This document shows positions 10,324 through 19,921 of a DNA stretch of 64,000 bases, one piece after another. The stretch is taken from the NCBI RefSeq assembly GCF_033115175.1, contig NC_084844.1:35249885-35313884 (forward strand), read 5' to 3'. How positions within the stretch are numbered: the first letter of the stretch is position 1; every line of letters begins with the position of its first letter. Both the position numbers and the translations under genes were made by a program. Origin of the DNA: Lepus europaeus. Taxonomy: Eukaryota > Chordata > Mammalia > Lagomorpha > Leporidae. Under the pieces are notes generated by a model. The model ran no database searches and was not told the origin of the DNA. It saw only the letters and a list, made by a program, of their open reading frames with translations.

Positions 10324-10583
10324 ATCCATAATAGTTTTTTTACGTGTGCTGATTTTCATGAGGACAGAGTGAATAATTTTCTTCAGATTCTTGAGGAGTT
10401 CTTGACCCATCAAAGACTACTGCTCTATAAATTGCTCAGTTCTGCTCTTAGAACTACCTCTTTGTATGTCTGCTTAAGCAACTAGTTATTTTATCATTCT
10501 GTTCATGTGAAAACAAAATCAGATTTGTTTTTAAACAGTTTCTCAAAAATGTTTTCTATTCACTGTGTTTTATTTCCTTGTAG

Positions 10584-10835
10584 GATAGTGCAGCTGTCCA
10601 GATTCTCTTAGAGATTTGTTTACCTACTGAAGAGGAGAAAGCAAAGGGTGTGAATCCAGACAGCTTGCTAAGGAATGTTCAAAGTGTTATTACCACCAGC
10701 ACTCCAAGTAAAGGAACTGAAGAAGGAGAAGACAATTTGCTCTGTAACCTTCGAGAAGTTCAGTGCCTTATCTGTTGTCTGTTGCACCAAATGTACATTG
10801 CAGATCCTAACATTGCTAAGCTTGTTCACTTTCAG
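10584..10835 (+). CDS. INTS2: INTS2 internal exon, 252 bp
   Basis: The exon is exactly 84 codons with both ends in phase 0, so skipping it would keep the frame. The acceptor is CCTTGTAG at 10576-10583 and the donor GTCTGT at 10836, a weaker donor than its neighbours. The peptide begins DSAAVQILLEICLPTEEEKA and ends IADPNIAKLVHFQ. The Cys-rich stretch VQCLICCLLHQMY is helical and matches what I recall of INTS2. No SINE lies in the two short introns' exon-proximal 100 bases. Confidence 0.94.
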
Positions 10836-11129
10836 GTCTGTTTTCAAAGGGTGATGCCTGGTGGTTGAGATTTATTTTTCTTGAGGGCTATGAATTACAA
10901 AATTAATAGGGATACTTTAGAGATAACGCAGTGATCACGATCTTCTGAAATATGGGAAAAATTCTAGATTTTTAGAGATTTTTTTCAACCTAAAACTTAT
11001 TCAAATAATTACTCTATGTAGGACATTGTGTATTCTGAGTAAGAATAAGGAAGTGAAATCTTTGTTTGTATTTTGTCTGTAATTACCTTATATTTTGTTT
11101 CTGATTTCTTCCCTTTCTTGTTGAGATAG

Positions 11130-11237
11130 GGTTATCCATGTGAACTTTTGCCTCTGACAGTCGCAGGTATTCCATCTATGCATATCTGTCTGGATTTTAT
11201 TCCTGAGCTTATTGCACAGCCAGAACTTGAAAAACAG
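11130..11237 (+). CDS. INTS2: INTS2 internal exon, 108 bp
   Basis: 36 codons in phase 0 at both ends, between a GAGATAG acceptor (11123-11129) and a GTAATG donor (11238). It reads GYPCELLPLTVAGIPSMHIC and ends IAQPELEKQ. The upstream intron is only 294 bp. The downstream 461-bp intron is mostly one sense-oriented young-type CSINE, leaving little unique intron around the exon. Confidence 0.93.
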
Positions 11238-11294
11238 GTAATGAGCATTTTGGTACTTTTGGAAAATTTTTATCTGTTAATAAAACATTTTAGA

Positions 11295-11640
11295 GGCCAG
11301 CGCCGCTGCTCAATAGGCTAATCCTCTGCCTTGCGGTGCCGGCACACCAGGTTCTAGTCCCTGTTAGGGTGCCGGATTCTATCCCGGTTGCCCCCCTTCC
11401 AGGCCAGCTCTCTGCTATGGCCCGGGAGTGCAGTGGAGGATGGCCCAAGTGCTTGGGCCCTGCACCCGCATGGGAGACCAGGAGAAGCACCTGGCTCCTG
11501 GCTTTGGATCAGCACGATGCGCTGGCCACAGCACAATGGCCGTGGTGGCCATTGGAGTGTGAGCCAACGGCAAAAGGAAGACCTTTTTCTCTTTCTCTCT
11601 CTCTCACTGTCTACTCTGCCTGTCAAAAAAAAAAAAAAAA
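11295..11640 (+). mobile_element. Young-type CSINE
   Basis: GGCCAGCGCCGCTGCTCAAT to CTACTCTGCCTGTCAAAAAA. It fills most of a 461-bp INTS2 intron. Confidence 0.93.
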
Positions 11641-11698
11641 ATTAGAATTTGTATTATTTAAAGATATAAAAACATAATATTTGTATTTTTTATTACAG

Positions 11699-11804
11699 AT
11701 ATTTGCCATCCAGTTACTTTCTCATTTATGTATCCAGTATGCATTACCAAAGTCACTTAGTGTGGCTCGTTTAGCTGTCAATGTCATGGGAACTTTGCTA
11801 ACAG
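11699..11804 (+). CDS. INTS2: INTS2 internal exon, 106 bp
   Basis: The acceptor is TATTACAG at 11691-11698 and the donor GTTGGT at 11805. It reads IFAIQLLSHLCIQYALPKSL, then SVARLAVNVMGTLLT. The exon ends after the first base of a Val codon that the next exon (13654) completes. The sequence looks like paired amphipathic helices, as expected of a HEAT/ARM-like scaffold. Confidence 0.93.
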
Positions 11805-11888
11805 GTTGGTAGCCAATCATAATCAATAAAAAAATCTTCTAAAATAAACTTGTACATATATTTTATTTTTTTTTCTTTTTTGCTTTTG

Positions 11889-12174
11889 TTTAAAGATTTA
11901 TTTGTTTGGAGAGAAGAAAAAGAGAGGGAGAGAGGGGTCTTTATCTGCTGGTTGCAATGCTGGGCTGATCCACATGGAAGTGAAGACTGGGGTTCTATTG
12001 AGTCTCCTACTTGGGTGGCAGGGGTCAAGCACTTGGACCATCCTCTGCTGCCCTCCCAATTGCATTAGCATGGAGCTGGATTGGAAGTGGGGCAGCTGGG
12101 ACTTGAACCAGTGCTGATATATGATGCTGGCATTGCAGGCAGCAGCTAAGCTTGCTGTGTTACAATGCTGGCCC
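11889..12174 (-). mobile_element. CSINE, older type
   Basis: TTTAAAGATTTATTTGTTTG to GTGTTACAATGCTGGCCCC. Confidence 0.82.
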
Positions 12175-12209
12175 CTAAATTAATGCATATATTTTCTGAG
12201 GGTATTGGC

Positions 12210-12439
12210 GACTGGGGGCTGGGCCAGGCTGAAGCTAGCAGCCAGGAGCCTCTAGTCTCATTTGGCTCTTCCTTTTGGGTGGCAGGGGCCCAAGCACTTG
12301 GACCATCCTCTGCTGTCCTCTCAGGTGCATTAGCATGGAGCTAGTTCAGAAGTGGAGCAGCTGGGAGTTGTACTGGTACCTATATGGGATACAGGTGTCG
12401 AAGGTGGAAGCTTAACGCGCTGTGCCACAATGCCAGCCC
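12210..12439 (-). mobile_element. CSINE, tail missing
   Basis: Starts within the body (GGGGGCTGGGCCAGGCTGAA), ends GCTGTGCCACAATGCCAGCC. Confidence 0.78.
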
Positions 12440-12946
12440 TGTCATTCATAACATGTTTTGAATTTTGAATTATTCTCATTTTGAATTATTCTTCATTTGA
12501 AAATATATATATTGTAAAATGTGAGTTGTAGTATAGAAGAGGTGGATAGACAACTTTTCTTTTGTTGATGAATATATATATATGAACAATATAAATCTAC
12601 TTTCTCAGTATGTCAGTAGAAAACAAGTTATGATTTATTGCAAATGATCAGAGTTCTAGAAAAATATAATCATATAGATATGTAGATAATGTACATCTGT
12701 AAGATAAATATATTTGTTGTTTCCTGAAGTTCTAAAACATATCCTAAGATTTTAATCACCTTCTGGTTTATAGAGTAAAATGGTATGAAAATAAACTACT
12801 TCAAACTATGTGAACTATAATTCATTCCTTTAAAGTTATGACTTATAACTTAGTATTCTTTCTCAGTGTTCCCATAATACTCTGTTGATTTTCTTTCCTT
12901 TGTATATGCTTCATATTGTAATAATTTGTAGTGGTTAGGAGTTTAT

Positions 12947-13279
12947 GGCCAGTGCCGTGGCTCAATAGGCTGATCCTCTGCCTGCGGCGCCAGCACACTG
13001 GGTTCTAGTCCCGGTCGGGGCACTGGATTCTGTTCCAGTTCCCCCTCTTCCAGTCCAGCTCTCTGCTGTGGCCCGGGAGTACAGTGGAGGATGGCCCAAG
13101 TGTTTGGGCCCTGCACCCCATGGGAGACCAGGAGAAGCACCTGGCTCCTGGCTTCGGATCAGTGCGGTGCGCCGGCTGCAGCGCACCGGCTGCAGTGGTC
13201 ATTGGAGGGTGAACCAATGGTAATGCAAGACTTTCTCTCTGTTTTTCTCCCTCTCTCTCTCTCACTGTCCACTCTGCCT

Positions 13280-13311
<32 letters not shown>
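12947..13311 (+). mobile_element. Young-type CSINE
   Basis: GGCCAGTGCCGTGGCTCAAT to CTCTGCCTGTTT plus 28 A. Duplication GAGTTTAT at 12939-12946 and 13312-13319. Confidence 0.94.
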
Positions 13312-13314
<3 letters not shown>

Positions 13315-13319
13315 TTTAT

Positions 13320-13485
13320 ACTATCTGCATGTAATCCTACCTCTGCCACTAACTGGCTGTGTGACCTTAAACAATTTTATTAATCTCTCTAAGCTTTAAG
13401 AGTTTTCTCAAATGTAAAATGGGTATCTTATAAGAAAATTAAATGAAAGTATGCATGTTATGCACTTATGATAGTGTTTGGGCAA
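13320..13485 (+). mobile_element. MIR SINE fossil
   Basis: CTCTGCCACTAACTGGCTGT, GTGACCTTAAACAATTTTAT and TCAAATGTAAAATGGGTATC are the MIR core in order. INTS2 intron. Confidence 0.75.
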
Positions 13486-13653
13486 AATAGGAATTGATTT
13501 CTAGAATGTTGCTGCTAGATTGTCAGCTTTTGGAAGGCAGGGGCTGGCTGATCCATAGAAAACTTAGTGATTCTAGCATGGACTTAGTATTTAAGTGGGC
13601 CGTCTGCATTGAATATCTAAAATAAAAAATTCTGTTTTGTTTCTTTCCAACAG

Positions 13654-13830
13654 TTTTAACACAGGCGAAGCGGTATGCCTTTTTCATGCCAACTCTGCCA
13701 AGTTTGGTCTCTTTTTGTAGAGCATTTCCTCCACTTTATGAGGATATAATGTCTTTGCTCATCCAAATAGGGCAAGTTTGTGCCTCTGATGTTGCCACTC
13801 AGACAAGAGACATCGATCCAATTATTACAC
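13654..13830 (+). CDS. INTS2: INTS2 penultimate exon, 177 bp
   Basis: The acceptor is TTTCCAACAG (ends 13653) and the donor GTAAGT at 13831. It reads VLTQAKRYAFFMPTLPSLVS and continues FCRAFPPLYEDIMSLLIQIG, ending DPIITR with the Arg codon split 1+2. The following intron is only 106 bp, the shortest in the window, and contains no repeat. Confidence 0.94.
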
Positions 13831-13936
13831 GTAAGTGCTATCATTTTCAAGATTTATCTTAATATCTCAAACAAGAAAACCAAATTCCCTTGTAGTTTTC
13901 ATGTCTTAATTTGTTTTTCATTCCTAATGTTTTTAG

Positions 13937-14070
13937 GTCTTCAGCAAATAAAGGAGAAGCCAAGTGGATGGTCTCGAATCTGTAAAGATCCATCTTATAA
14001 AAATGGATCCAGGACACTGGAAGTATGGATCCTGATGTGCAGCTCTGTCATTGTATTGAAAGCACAATAA
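13937..14070 (+). CDS. INTS2: INTS2 terminal coding exon; C-terminus apparently frameshifted
   Basis: The acceptor TTTTTAG (ends 13936) joins in phase to LQQIKEKPSGWSRICKDPSY, then KNGSR. From about 14011 the in-frame reading becomes TLEVWILMCSSVIVLKAQ and stops at 14068-14070. The adjacent frame from the same point reads TGSMDPDVQLCHCIES and ends INMSVSGI at a TAG at 14103-14105, which is the C-terminus I associate with mammalian INTS2. One missing base, where AGGACACTGG would be expected to be AGGGACACTGG, accounts for this. It could be a real variant or a sequence error. The stop is therefore either 14070 (as given) or 14105 (restored frame). Confidence 0.85.
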
Positions 14071-15237
14071 TTGAAATAATAAACATGAGTGTTAGTGGAA
14101 TTTAGAAAAAAATTAAAACAAAAAATTGAAGCCGTTTGCTGCATATACCCAATATGAATCTGCATCTTATACAACTTTAAACTGAATGGAAACAGTAATG
14201 TCTTGGAATCACTAAATGATTCAGTTCCACATGCATACAATTTAAGAGAATTATGCTTGCTTGTATTTGATTGGCACGTCTTTGGATCTCCTTTGCTGGT
14301 ATGTTTATATTGTAGCAGCTGGGCTTTTTTCCATTGGGAGCACACTTAAGGAACTGTACTGAAATGGAATTTGGCCTTGTATTTAGCTTTTGAAGTGAAG
14401 AAAGACTGCCATGCCTTTAATTTAATTTCTTATAAAAATGAGTCTATTGGGTAGCCCTACTGTTTATTTTAACTGTGAGTTTGTAACACAGGATGTCAAA
14501 GATGGAATGATGGGAGGGAGAAAATGGGATCAAGGAAAAGGAGAATTCAGGAGAAATTAGGAGTTAAATACTCAGAAATCTCAGAGACTTGCAACGCAAG
14601 TAATAATGATAATAATGGAACTCTAGTTCTTAAGAAACAGTATTGTGAAGGCTTTAAAAAGGCAAGTAGCTTTTGTAAATGATTTCATAGAATTACGGAG
14701 GGGGATTTAAAGATTTTACATATTTGCTTCAGTTTTTACTAATATATGAAGCCATAAGTTTAAAGAAATACTTGAATAATTTGGAATTTTAAGAAACCGG
14801 TTTAAAAGTGTTTACAGAAACACCTGTGCAAAGAAGAGCCTGAAAGGAGGTCTCATTTAGTTTTTTTTTTAATTTATTTTTGTAATGCTTTATTAACTTA
14901 TCTAATGCTCAGAGGACGGAAATATATATCAAATTAAATGAGATTTAGAGCAATAAGACTCACTGGATTAAAGAGCTTTTGGCTTGTCATCATGACTATA
15001 ATTCACGTTTACTTTGAGAACATCTTTGAGAAAATATACACAGTGTTGGAACCTCAGGAAAAATTGAAATGTGGAAAATACTGTTTTGCTGAAGAATTTT
15101 GCAGTCCTCTGTTAGTAACTTCCATTGGTTAGGTAGATGCATTCAGGTAACCCATCATCCTCATTAAAAAAAAAATTAAATATCCGACATAGATGGTACT
15201 TTCCTTTGCTCTCTGAGATATACCTCAATTACATACT

Positions 15238-15257
15238 CCCCCCCCCCACCCCCCCAG
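15238..15257 (+). repeat. C-run in the INTS2 3' UTR
   Basis: Twenty bases, all C except one A. Confidence 0.9.
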
Positions 15258-15349
15258 CACTCAAAATAGACCTTTTCATTTGTAAAAGAAGTCAGGAAGG
15301 CGGATAAGAAGGTGTTTTTTTAAGGGAAAAACATTAAATTTAACTTCAG

Positions 15350-15485
15350 CCACTTCACTAGCAAATCATCACATCTCATTTTCCTCTTTTGTAAAATGGG
15401 TTTAACTACTGGCCCTACCTCACAAGGGTATTCTCTAGGAACGAGTTTGTAGCTGTTTCAAATCATGAAGTGCATAATATCATAT
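15350..15485 (+). mobile_element. MIR fossil in the INTS2 3' UTR
   Basis: CTCATTTTCCTCTTTTGTAA then AATGGGTTTAACTACTGGCC and CTACCTCACAAGGGTATTCT follow the MIR 3' half. Confidence 0.6.
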
Positions 15486-15829
15486 GTGGTAGGGATATTT
15501 ATAACTTTTTATTAGATGTTTAATGTTCAATTAAGTAATTTTGATGTGAAAAACATACATGCTAAAAAAAAAATCCCACAAGGATTTTCCTATTTTGGAA
15601 CAAGGCCGTTTTGTAGTCCCTGAAGAGCAGACACAGCCGCTCCTGTTTGCTCTGTTGCAGTACTTTGCAGTTCTTTATGTGAATAGGTGCCCCGGAGTCT
15701 GAAGGGGCTCAAGTATGTTTTCTAACTACGTGCAGTGCAGATTTCATGGACCAGTTTTTCAAGACCGGTCAAAACCTGCTGTGTGAAAATAATAACATGC
15801 TGTTTTTCATCAGATTTGTTGATGATGTA

Positions 15830-15835
15830 AATAAA
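15830..15835 (+). promoter_or_regulatory. INTS2: Candidate INTS2 poly(A) signal AATAAA
   Basis: A canonical AATAAA lies in TGTAAATAAAATATG. T/GT-rich sequence follows about 45-75 bases later (around 15880-15910), as expected for a cleavage-factor site. No other canonical hexamer with that context stands out between 14.2 and 16 kb. Confidence 0.5.
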
Positions 15836-16218
15836 ATATGTAAATACATTAGTAAATGTTAATATTCCTGTATTTTAAGTTAAGGTTATAAAATTTGTCA
15901 CAATGTGATTTTTTTATTCAAGTGAAAACAGATGTGTGCAGCTATTTTGCATATTGACTTATAAACATTCATATTCTTTATTAAGTGAACTTGTAGTTTT
16001 TTGTGTTTCATTCCACTACTGTTGACCTGAAAGGAACAGTTGAAGGGACTGGAATGTCTGACTGGCTCCAAGGTCTACCGTGTATCCCTTGTTGTTATGC
16101 CACATACATTGTGTTTAATGAGATTAGAGCGGACTGAAAGCCTTAGGAAATTAGGAGAGGGAAATGAGAAAAGTTACCCTGGGGCAATTATTTTAAAGTT
16201 TTGATGGTTTAAAATGAC

Positions 16219-16560
16219 TTTTTTTTTTTTTTTTAAAGATTTTTAAAAATTTATTTCAAAGGCAAGAGTTACAGAGAGGCAGGGCGGGGAGTAGGGGGGA
16301 ATCTTCCATCTGCTGGCTCATAACCCAAATGACTGCAGTGGCCAGAGTGGGACTAATCCAAAGCCAGGAGCCAGGAGATTTCTCTGAGTCTCCCACGCAG
16401 GTGCAGGGGGCCCAGGGACATGGGCCATCTTCCACTGCTTTTCCAGACCACAGCAGAGAGCTGGATGGGAAGTGGAGCAGCCCGGACCTGAACCAGGGCC
16501 CATATGGGATGCTGGCACCTCAGGCGGTGATTTTACCTGCTATGTCACAGTGCCAGCCCT
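16219..16560 (-). mobile_element. CSINE, older type, intergenic
   Basis: T run to TGTCACAGTGCCAGCCC. Between INTS2 and BRIP1. Confidence 0.87.
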
Positions 16561-16849
16561 TTAAAAATTTCTATAAGCAAAACAACAATTTGAAAGTATT
16601 TTTAAAGATTCAGTAAACATACTTCATCCCACTGTCTTAATAAATTTCTCCTTCAGCTCTGCCTATATTTTTTCACATTATTAAATTTGTAACACTCAGA
16701 GTCTGCTTTTTTCACTTTAACATTTTTGCAAATTGTTTAATTTTTATAATATTTTTGGCTTCATAACCTATGGTATTGATATATCCTAACCACCTCCCTT
16801 TGAGTGAACCACAATATTTTTATTATTAAATAATACCCAAGTTGTTTTA

Positions 16850-17170
16850 TTTTTAAAGATTATTTATTTGAAAGGCAGAGTTAGAGAGAGAAGGGAGAAG
16901 GGGAGAGGGAGAGAATCTAACACCTGCTGGTTCACTCCCCAAATGACCACAATGACAGGGGCTGGCCCAGGCCAAAGCCAGGAGTGAGGAGCCTCCTCTG
17001 GATTTCCCACTTGGGTACAGGGGCCCAACTACTTGGGCCATCTGCTGCTTTCCCAGGCACATTAGCAGGGAGCTGGATCGAAGTGGAGCAGCTGGGACTC
17101 TAATGGCGCCCATGTGGGATGCTGGAGTTGCAGGCAGACTGCTTAATCCACTGTACCACATCGCAGGCTG
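16850..17170 (-). mobile_element. CSINE, older type, intergenic
   Basis: TTTTAAAGATTATTTATTTG to CTGTACCACATCGCAGGCTG. The last SINE before the BRIP1 promoter. Confidence 0.83.
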
Positions 17171-17899
17171 CATGTTAATATTTCAGTATTACAAAACGGC
17201 ACTGTTGTCAATTGGGGTATTATCAGTTTTTATTTTAGGTTTCGTCTGGGATTGAGATTTCCAGGCAAAGGGGTAGAGTTTATTCTTAGGACAAGTTTTG
17301 TCATTTTGGGAAGATGTAATAAAACTGAAAGTGAGGCCAACAAATCAAGTAGCCCCCGCCCCCTCCCAGCAAACCTTCCTCCCCAAACTAAGTTACCTGA
17401 ATTTCAGAGGTCATCTCAGGGTTTTATTTTGGGGACACTAGTATCTGAGCTTAGTTTAGGCTAACTAAAATAAAACAACAAAAACCACCACAGCTTGGAG
17501 AAATCTCTCGGTCTTTGAGAAAACGTAATTGTTCTTGGCAAAATAATAATAATTTTATGAGGGATGGAAGGCAGACAAGCTTTAATGAGGTGGAAGCTTT
17601 AAGAGCATTCGCCTGGCTGATTTTATCATTTGGGAGCGACTTGAACATTCGGAAACCTTGCAGCCAGCTGTCACCACACCTTATCTCCCAGCTTGGCTCA
17701 GTGCGGCCCATTCCTGCCTTGTTTGTTTTTCCCCCTTATACCGTGGCTGACGGAAGCTCAGCGGAAACCTTGGCAAAGTTTAAAGATGTGTTTTCTCCGT
17801 TGGTCTCCCGACTTTAAGAATGAGAGAATTCGAGTTTCTAGGGAATATGTGGCGTGGCTTAAATTAACCGATTTCAACAATCAAGAGGAGGTGCTTTTT
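17171..17899. other. Unique sequence upstream of the BRIP1 CpG block
   Basis: No repeats or exons recognised. Base composition rises toward GC after about 17640. Confidence 0.5.
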
Positions 17900-17937
17900 C
17901 TTTAAACGAGCCTCTGGGGATTGTCCCAGGGTTTCGC

Positions 17938-17945
17938 TTCCCGCG
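17938..17945 (+). promoter_or_regulatory. BRIP1: Second E2F-like site TTCCCGCG
   Basis: TTCCCGCG resembles an E2F core and is followed directly by TGACC, at the upstream edge of the CpG-rich block. Weaker than the site at 18129. Confidence 0.3.
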
Positions 17946-18002
17946 TGACCGCCTTCCGCTGCCGCCAAGTACCTTCCGTCGGTCTTGGCTTCCGAGGCTC
18001 CC

Positions 18003-18104
18003 ATTGGGTGCCAGAGTGGGCGCCCTCTAACCTCGCGCCAGGATTGGTTGCCTGGTCTCCGGTCTTTGCGGGTGATTGGTTGTCTGATCTCGCTCGGCGA
18101 TTGG
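18003..18104 (-). promoter_or_regulatory. BRIP1: Array of four inverted CCAAT (ATTGG) boxes, likely NF-Y sites
   Basis: ATTGG occurs at 18003-18007, 18043-18047, 18075-18079 and 18100-18104, spaced 40, 32 and 25 bp. The middle two share GATTGGTTG. Spacings near 32 bp are typical of cooperating NF-Y sites in TATA-less cell-cycle promoters. NF-Y binding is inferred. Confidence 0.6.
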
Positions 18105-18128
18105 ATGCTGGGGACCGAGGGGGTGGGA

Positions 18129-18136
18129 GGCGGGAA
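18129..18136 (+). promoter_or_regulatory. BRIP1: E2F-type site GGCGGGAA
   Basis: GGCGGGAA matches the E2F consensus (reverse complement TTCCCGCC) and lies 25 bp past the last ATTGG box. BRIP1 transcription is known to be E2F-responsive. The position suggests the start site is shortly downstream, around 18150-18300. Confidence 0.55.
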
Positions 18137-19344
18137 TTTGTCTTGGGCTGTGCTGTGGAGGGAGGGAACTGAGCTTGGGGAGGAAAAAGGGCTGCCGAGC
18201 CCGGGGAGAGGCGGCCCGGGGCCCCCTTTATCTGCTTTCTGAAACTGTCTTCCTTTTCTCTGGTGACTCGGAGCCGAGGGAGCGCTGCTTCGGCTTTCCC
18301 GGGACAGGCAAGTCTGAGGGAGCTTGGGGCCGGCGGGGGCCGGGCCGCCGCACAGGCGAGTTCGCCGGGGCTGAGGTGTTGCATGGTGGGTTTCACGTGT
18401 CTGGGCCCGCGTGGGCTTGTTGGTTGCAGGGGAAGCGAGTAGGTTTCCGCCAGGCTTCCTTTTCAGAGCTCTACGGAGAGAATTAGCAGATGCTGGGACG
18501 GAGACGTGCAGTCCGGATGCTTTAAGGAGCACGCGGAGAGGTTAAGGTTATTGTTGGCCTCGGTTGAGTTGCTGTTTTTACCATCTCTCCACCTTCGCAG
18601 GTGGAATTTATTTATTACCTTTTCACTGTTGCAAATAGTTCCTTACTTGATAACTGTATATCACCGCCCCCCCCCCCTTCCGCCGGCATTGATTTTAATT
18701 TCCTTAGGAGAGAGTTACCGGAAGAGAGGTCTGTGGACTTCTCTTCACAAAAGTGCAGTCGTGCCCCGAAATTGCTGGCAGTTTTTAGAGGCACCTTCGG
18801 TGCCGTGTGTGTGGATCCGCGGGCCAGGCCGGTGGTCTGGAGAAGGTGGGGCTTGCAGCGGCTCCCCTCTTCTGCGTCAGACGCTGGCGAGGTACACCCA
18901 GCCCTGGCCGATTGCCATAGAGACCCTTCCAGGCAGGTAGGGTTGTGTCAGCCCCGCAGATGAAGGAACAGACTTCGGACATGTAAACAAGAATTAGTGC
19001 GCGCCTCCCTTTGTGCCAGGGTCCTTTTCTCCCTTTAAGGTAGGGATACTTGCAGAGGAAGATTTTAGACTAGGGAAGTCCAAAAGACACATCAGGGTAA
19101 CACATGATGCCCTGTCAGTGATGGGGAACCTGTCTGTGCTACCCAACACCGGGCGCAGGTTTTTCTTTCTACCTGGAGGACCACACAAAGGGAGACACAG
19201 GAAGGTGCAGAATAGGAGGAGAAAAAGCTGGGCGGTGGAGTTGGAGAGCTGCCTGCAGAATTGATTTCCGTCGGTTGCGTACGGTAATGGGTAATGTAAT
19301 CGTGCCAGAGGCCCTAGTTTCACCAGGGCATGTGTGGTATCATT

Positions 19345-19545
19345 TTGGCACATTCATGTGTTTGATCTTTACAACGGTTCTACGGCGTTGGTGTTCTTCC
19401 TGTCCTTACTTCACTCGTGAGGGCACGGAGGCCTAGAGCACTCGGGTAGCTTGTCAGAAGCCTTACCAGCCATTTCCTGGCTTAAGTAGGGATGCAAAGC
19501 TGGCTTTCCCCGACAAGATAAACTCTCAGCCACTGTGATTCATAA
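19345..19545 (-). mobile_element. MIR fossil, antisense, near BRIP1 exon 2
   Basis: TCGTGAGGGCACGGAGGCCT, AGCTTGTCAGAAGCC and GTAGGGATGCAAAGCTGGCT follow the MIR reverse order. It ends about 250 bp before the exon. Confidence 0.55.
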
Positions 19546-19596
19546 GACAAGGTCATTGTTTTGCTTGCATTTGTTTTCATATCGGTACTATTAACT

Positions 19597-19688
19597 TCAA
19601 AAAGTTAATAGGGAATGCAAATTATGCAAAAAACTGCATGGATTTCAGAAACCTCGAAACCACAATAAAGTTTCCACAAACTTTTTGA
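19597..19688. repeat. Palindromic-ended small element, copy 3
   Basis: ACTTCAAAAAGTTAATAGGG at the left and TCCACAAACTTTTTGAAGAA at the right are inverted repeats about 90 bp apart, upstream of BRIP1 exon 2. Confidence 0.5.
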
Positions 19689-19828
19689 AGAACCTTTGTG
19701 GGCTTATTACTTCCGGTTTATTTCAAGGTTTCTGTCCTAATGTTAGATTGCTGGTTTTCTTTGGCACTGTCTCAGTATTCATTTCCATTTCTGTTGCAGT
19801 TCAAGAAGCTGAGGTAAACACGAGTACT

Positions 19829-19921
19829 ATGTCTTCAGTGGGGTCTGAATATACAATTGGTGGAGTAAAGATTAACTTTCCTTGTAAAGCTTACCCCTCA
19901 CAGCTTGCTATGATGAATTCT
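19829..19921 (+). CDS. BRIP1: BRIP1 first coding exon (start codon, Q motif)
   Basis: A TCTGTTGCAG acceptor ends at 19799, giving 29 untranslated bases before the ATG at 19829. The 31 codons read [20 protein letters not shown], then [11 protein letters not shown], and stop at a GTAAGT donor (19922) in phase 0. The Gln in PSQ is the Q-motif residue that senses ATP adenine. The start is fixed by the conserved MSS..SEYTIGG opening. Compared with my memory of human BRIP1, the tract reads INFPC where human has IYFPY. Confidence 0.95.

Larger units (their letters stand above)
1..15855 (+). other. INTS2: INTS2 gene, 3' portion (eight coding exons and 3' UTR)
   Basis: The exon set at 1-144, 4414-4539, 8865-9063, 10584-10835, 11130-11237, 11699-11804, 13654-13830 and 13937-14070 joins into one continuous reading frame that I recognise as the C-terminal third of Integrator subunit 2. 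The subunit is a large helical scaffold in the nuclear Integrator complex that binds the Pol II CTD, cleaves snRNA 3' ends and terminates promoter-proximal transcription. All seven introns in the window have GT donors and AG acceptors, and the phases agree. The 5' part of the gene is off the left edge. The right boundary is inferred from a poly(A) signal near 15830. Confidence 0.93.
14071..15855 (+). other. INTS2: INTS2 3' UTR (extent inferred)
   Basis: About 1.8 kb of AT-rich DNA without SINEs follows the stop codon, in contrast to the surrounding introns. It contains an old MIR-like segment near 15350-15485 and a C-run at 15238-15257. The right end is set by a candidate AATAAA at 15830-15835. 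An earlier AATAAA at 14078-14083 overlaps the alternative-frame coding end and is a less likely site. Without transcript data the true end is uncertain. Confidence 0.6.
17900..18960 (+). promoter_or_regulatory. BRIP1: BRIP1 CpG-rich promoter and untranslated exon 1 region
   Basis: This is the only GC- and CpG-rich unique stretch in the window, densest at 17930-18480 with a second patch at 18700-18960. It lies 0.9-1.9 kb upstream of the BRIP1 start codon. It has no TATA box at an expected position, but has four ATTGG boxes and two E2F-like sites. Untranslated exon 1 must lie here. Candidate donors are a GC-type AG|GCAAGT at 18306-18313 and CAG|GTAGGG at 18934-18942. I cannot choose between them. 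Confidence 0.75.

Noticed and set aside
10650-10868. Extension of the INTS2 exon to 10868
   Set aside because: The donor at 10836 and the phase-0 join to 11130 show that the last 33 bases are intron.
12560-12590. TATA-like promoter in an INTS2 intron
   Set aside because: It is a short TA repeat with no CpG, initiator or downstream exon.
13937-14105. INTS2 being a pseudogene because of the frameshift
   Set aside because: All other exons are intact with conserved splice sites and phases. One indel at the extreme C-terminus does not indicate a dead gene.
17864-18532. A 222-residue antisense ORF over the BRIP1 promoter
   Set aside because: It is long only because GC-rich DNA has few stops. The composition (Pro, Ser, Arg rich) is typical of CpG islands and no domain or splice structure supports it.
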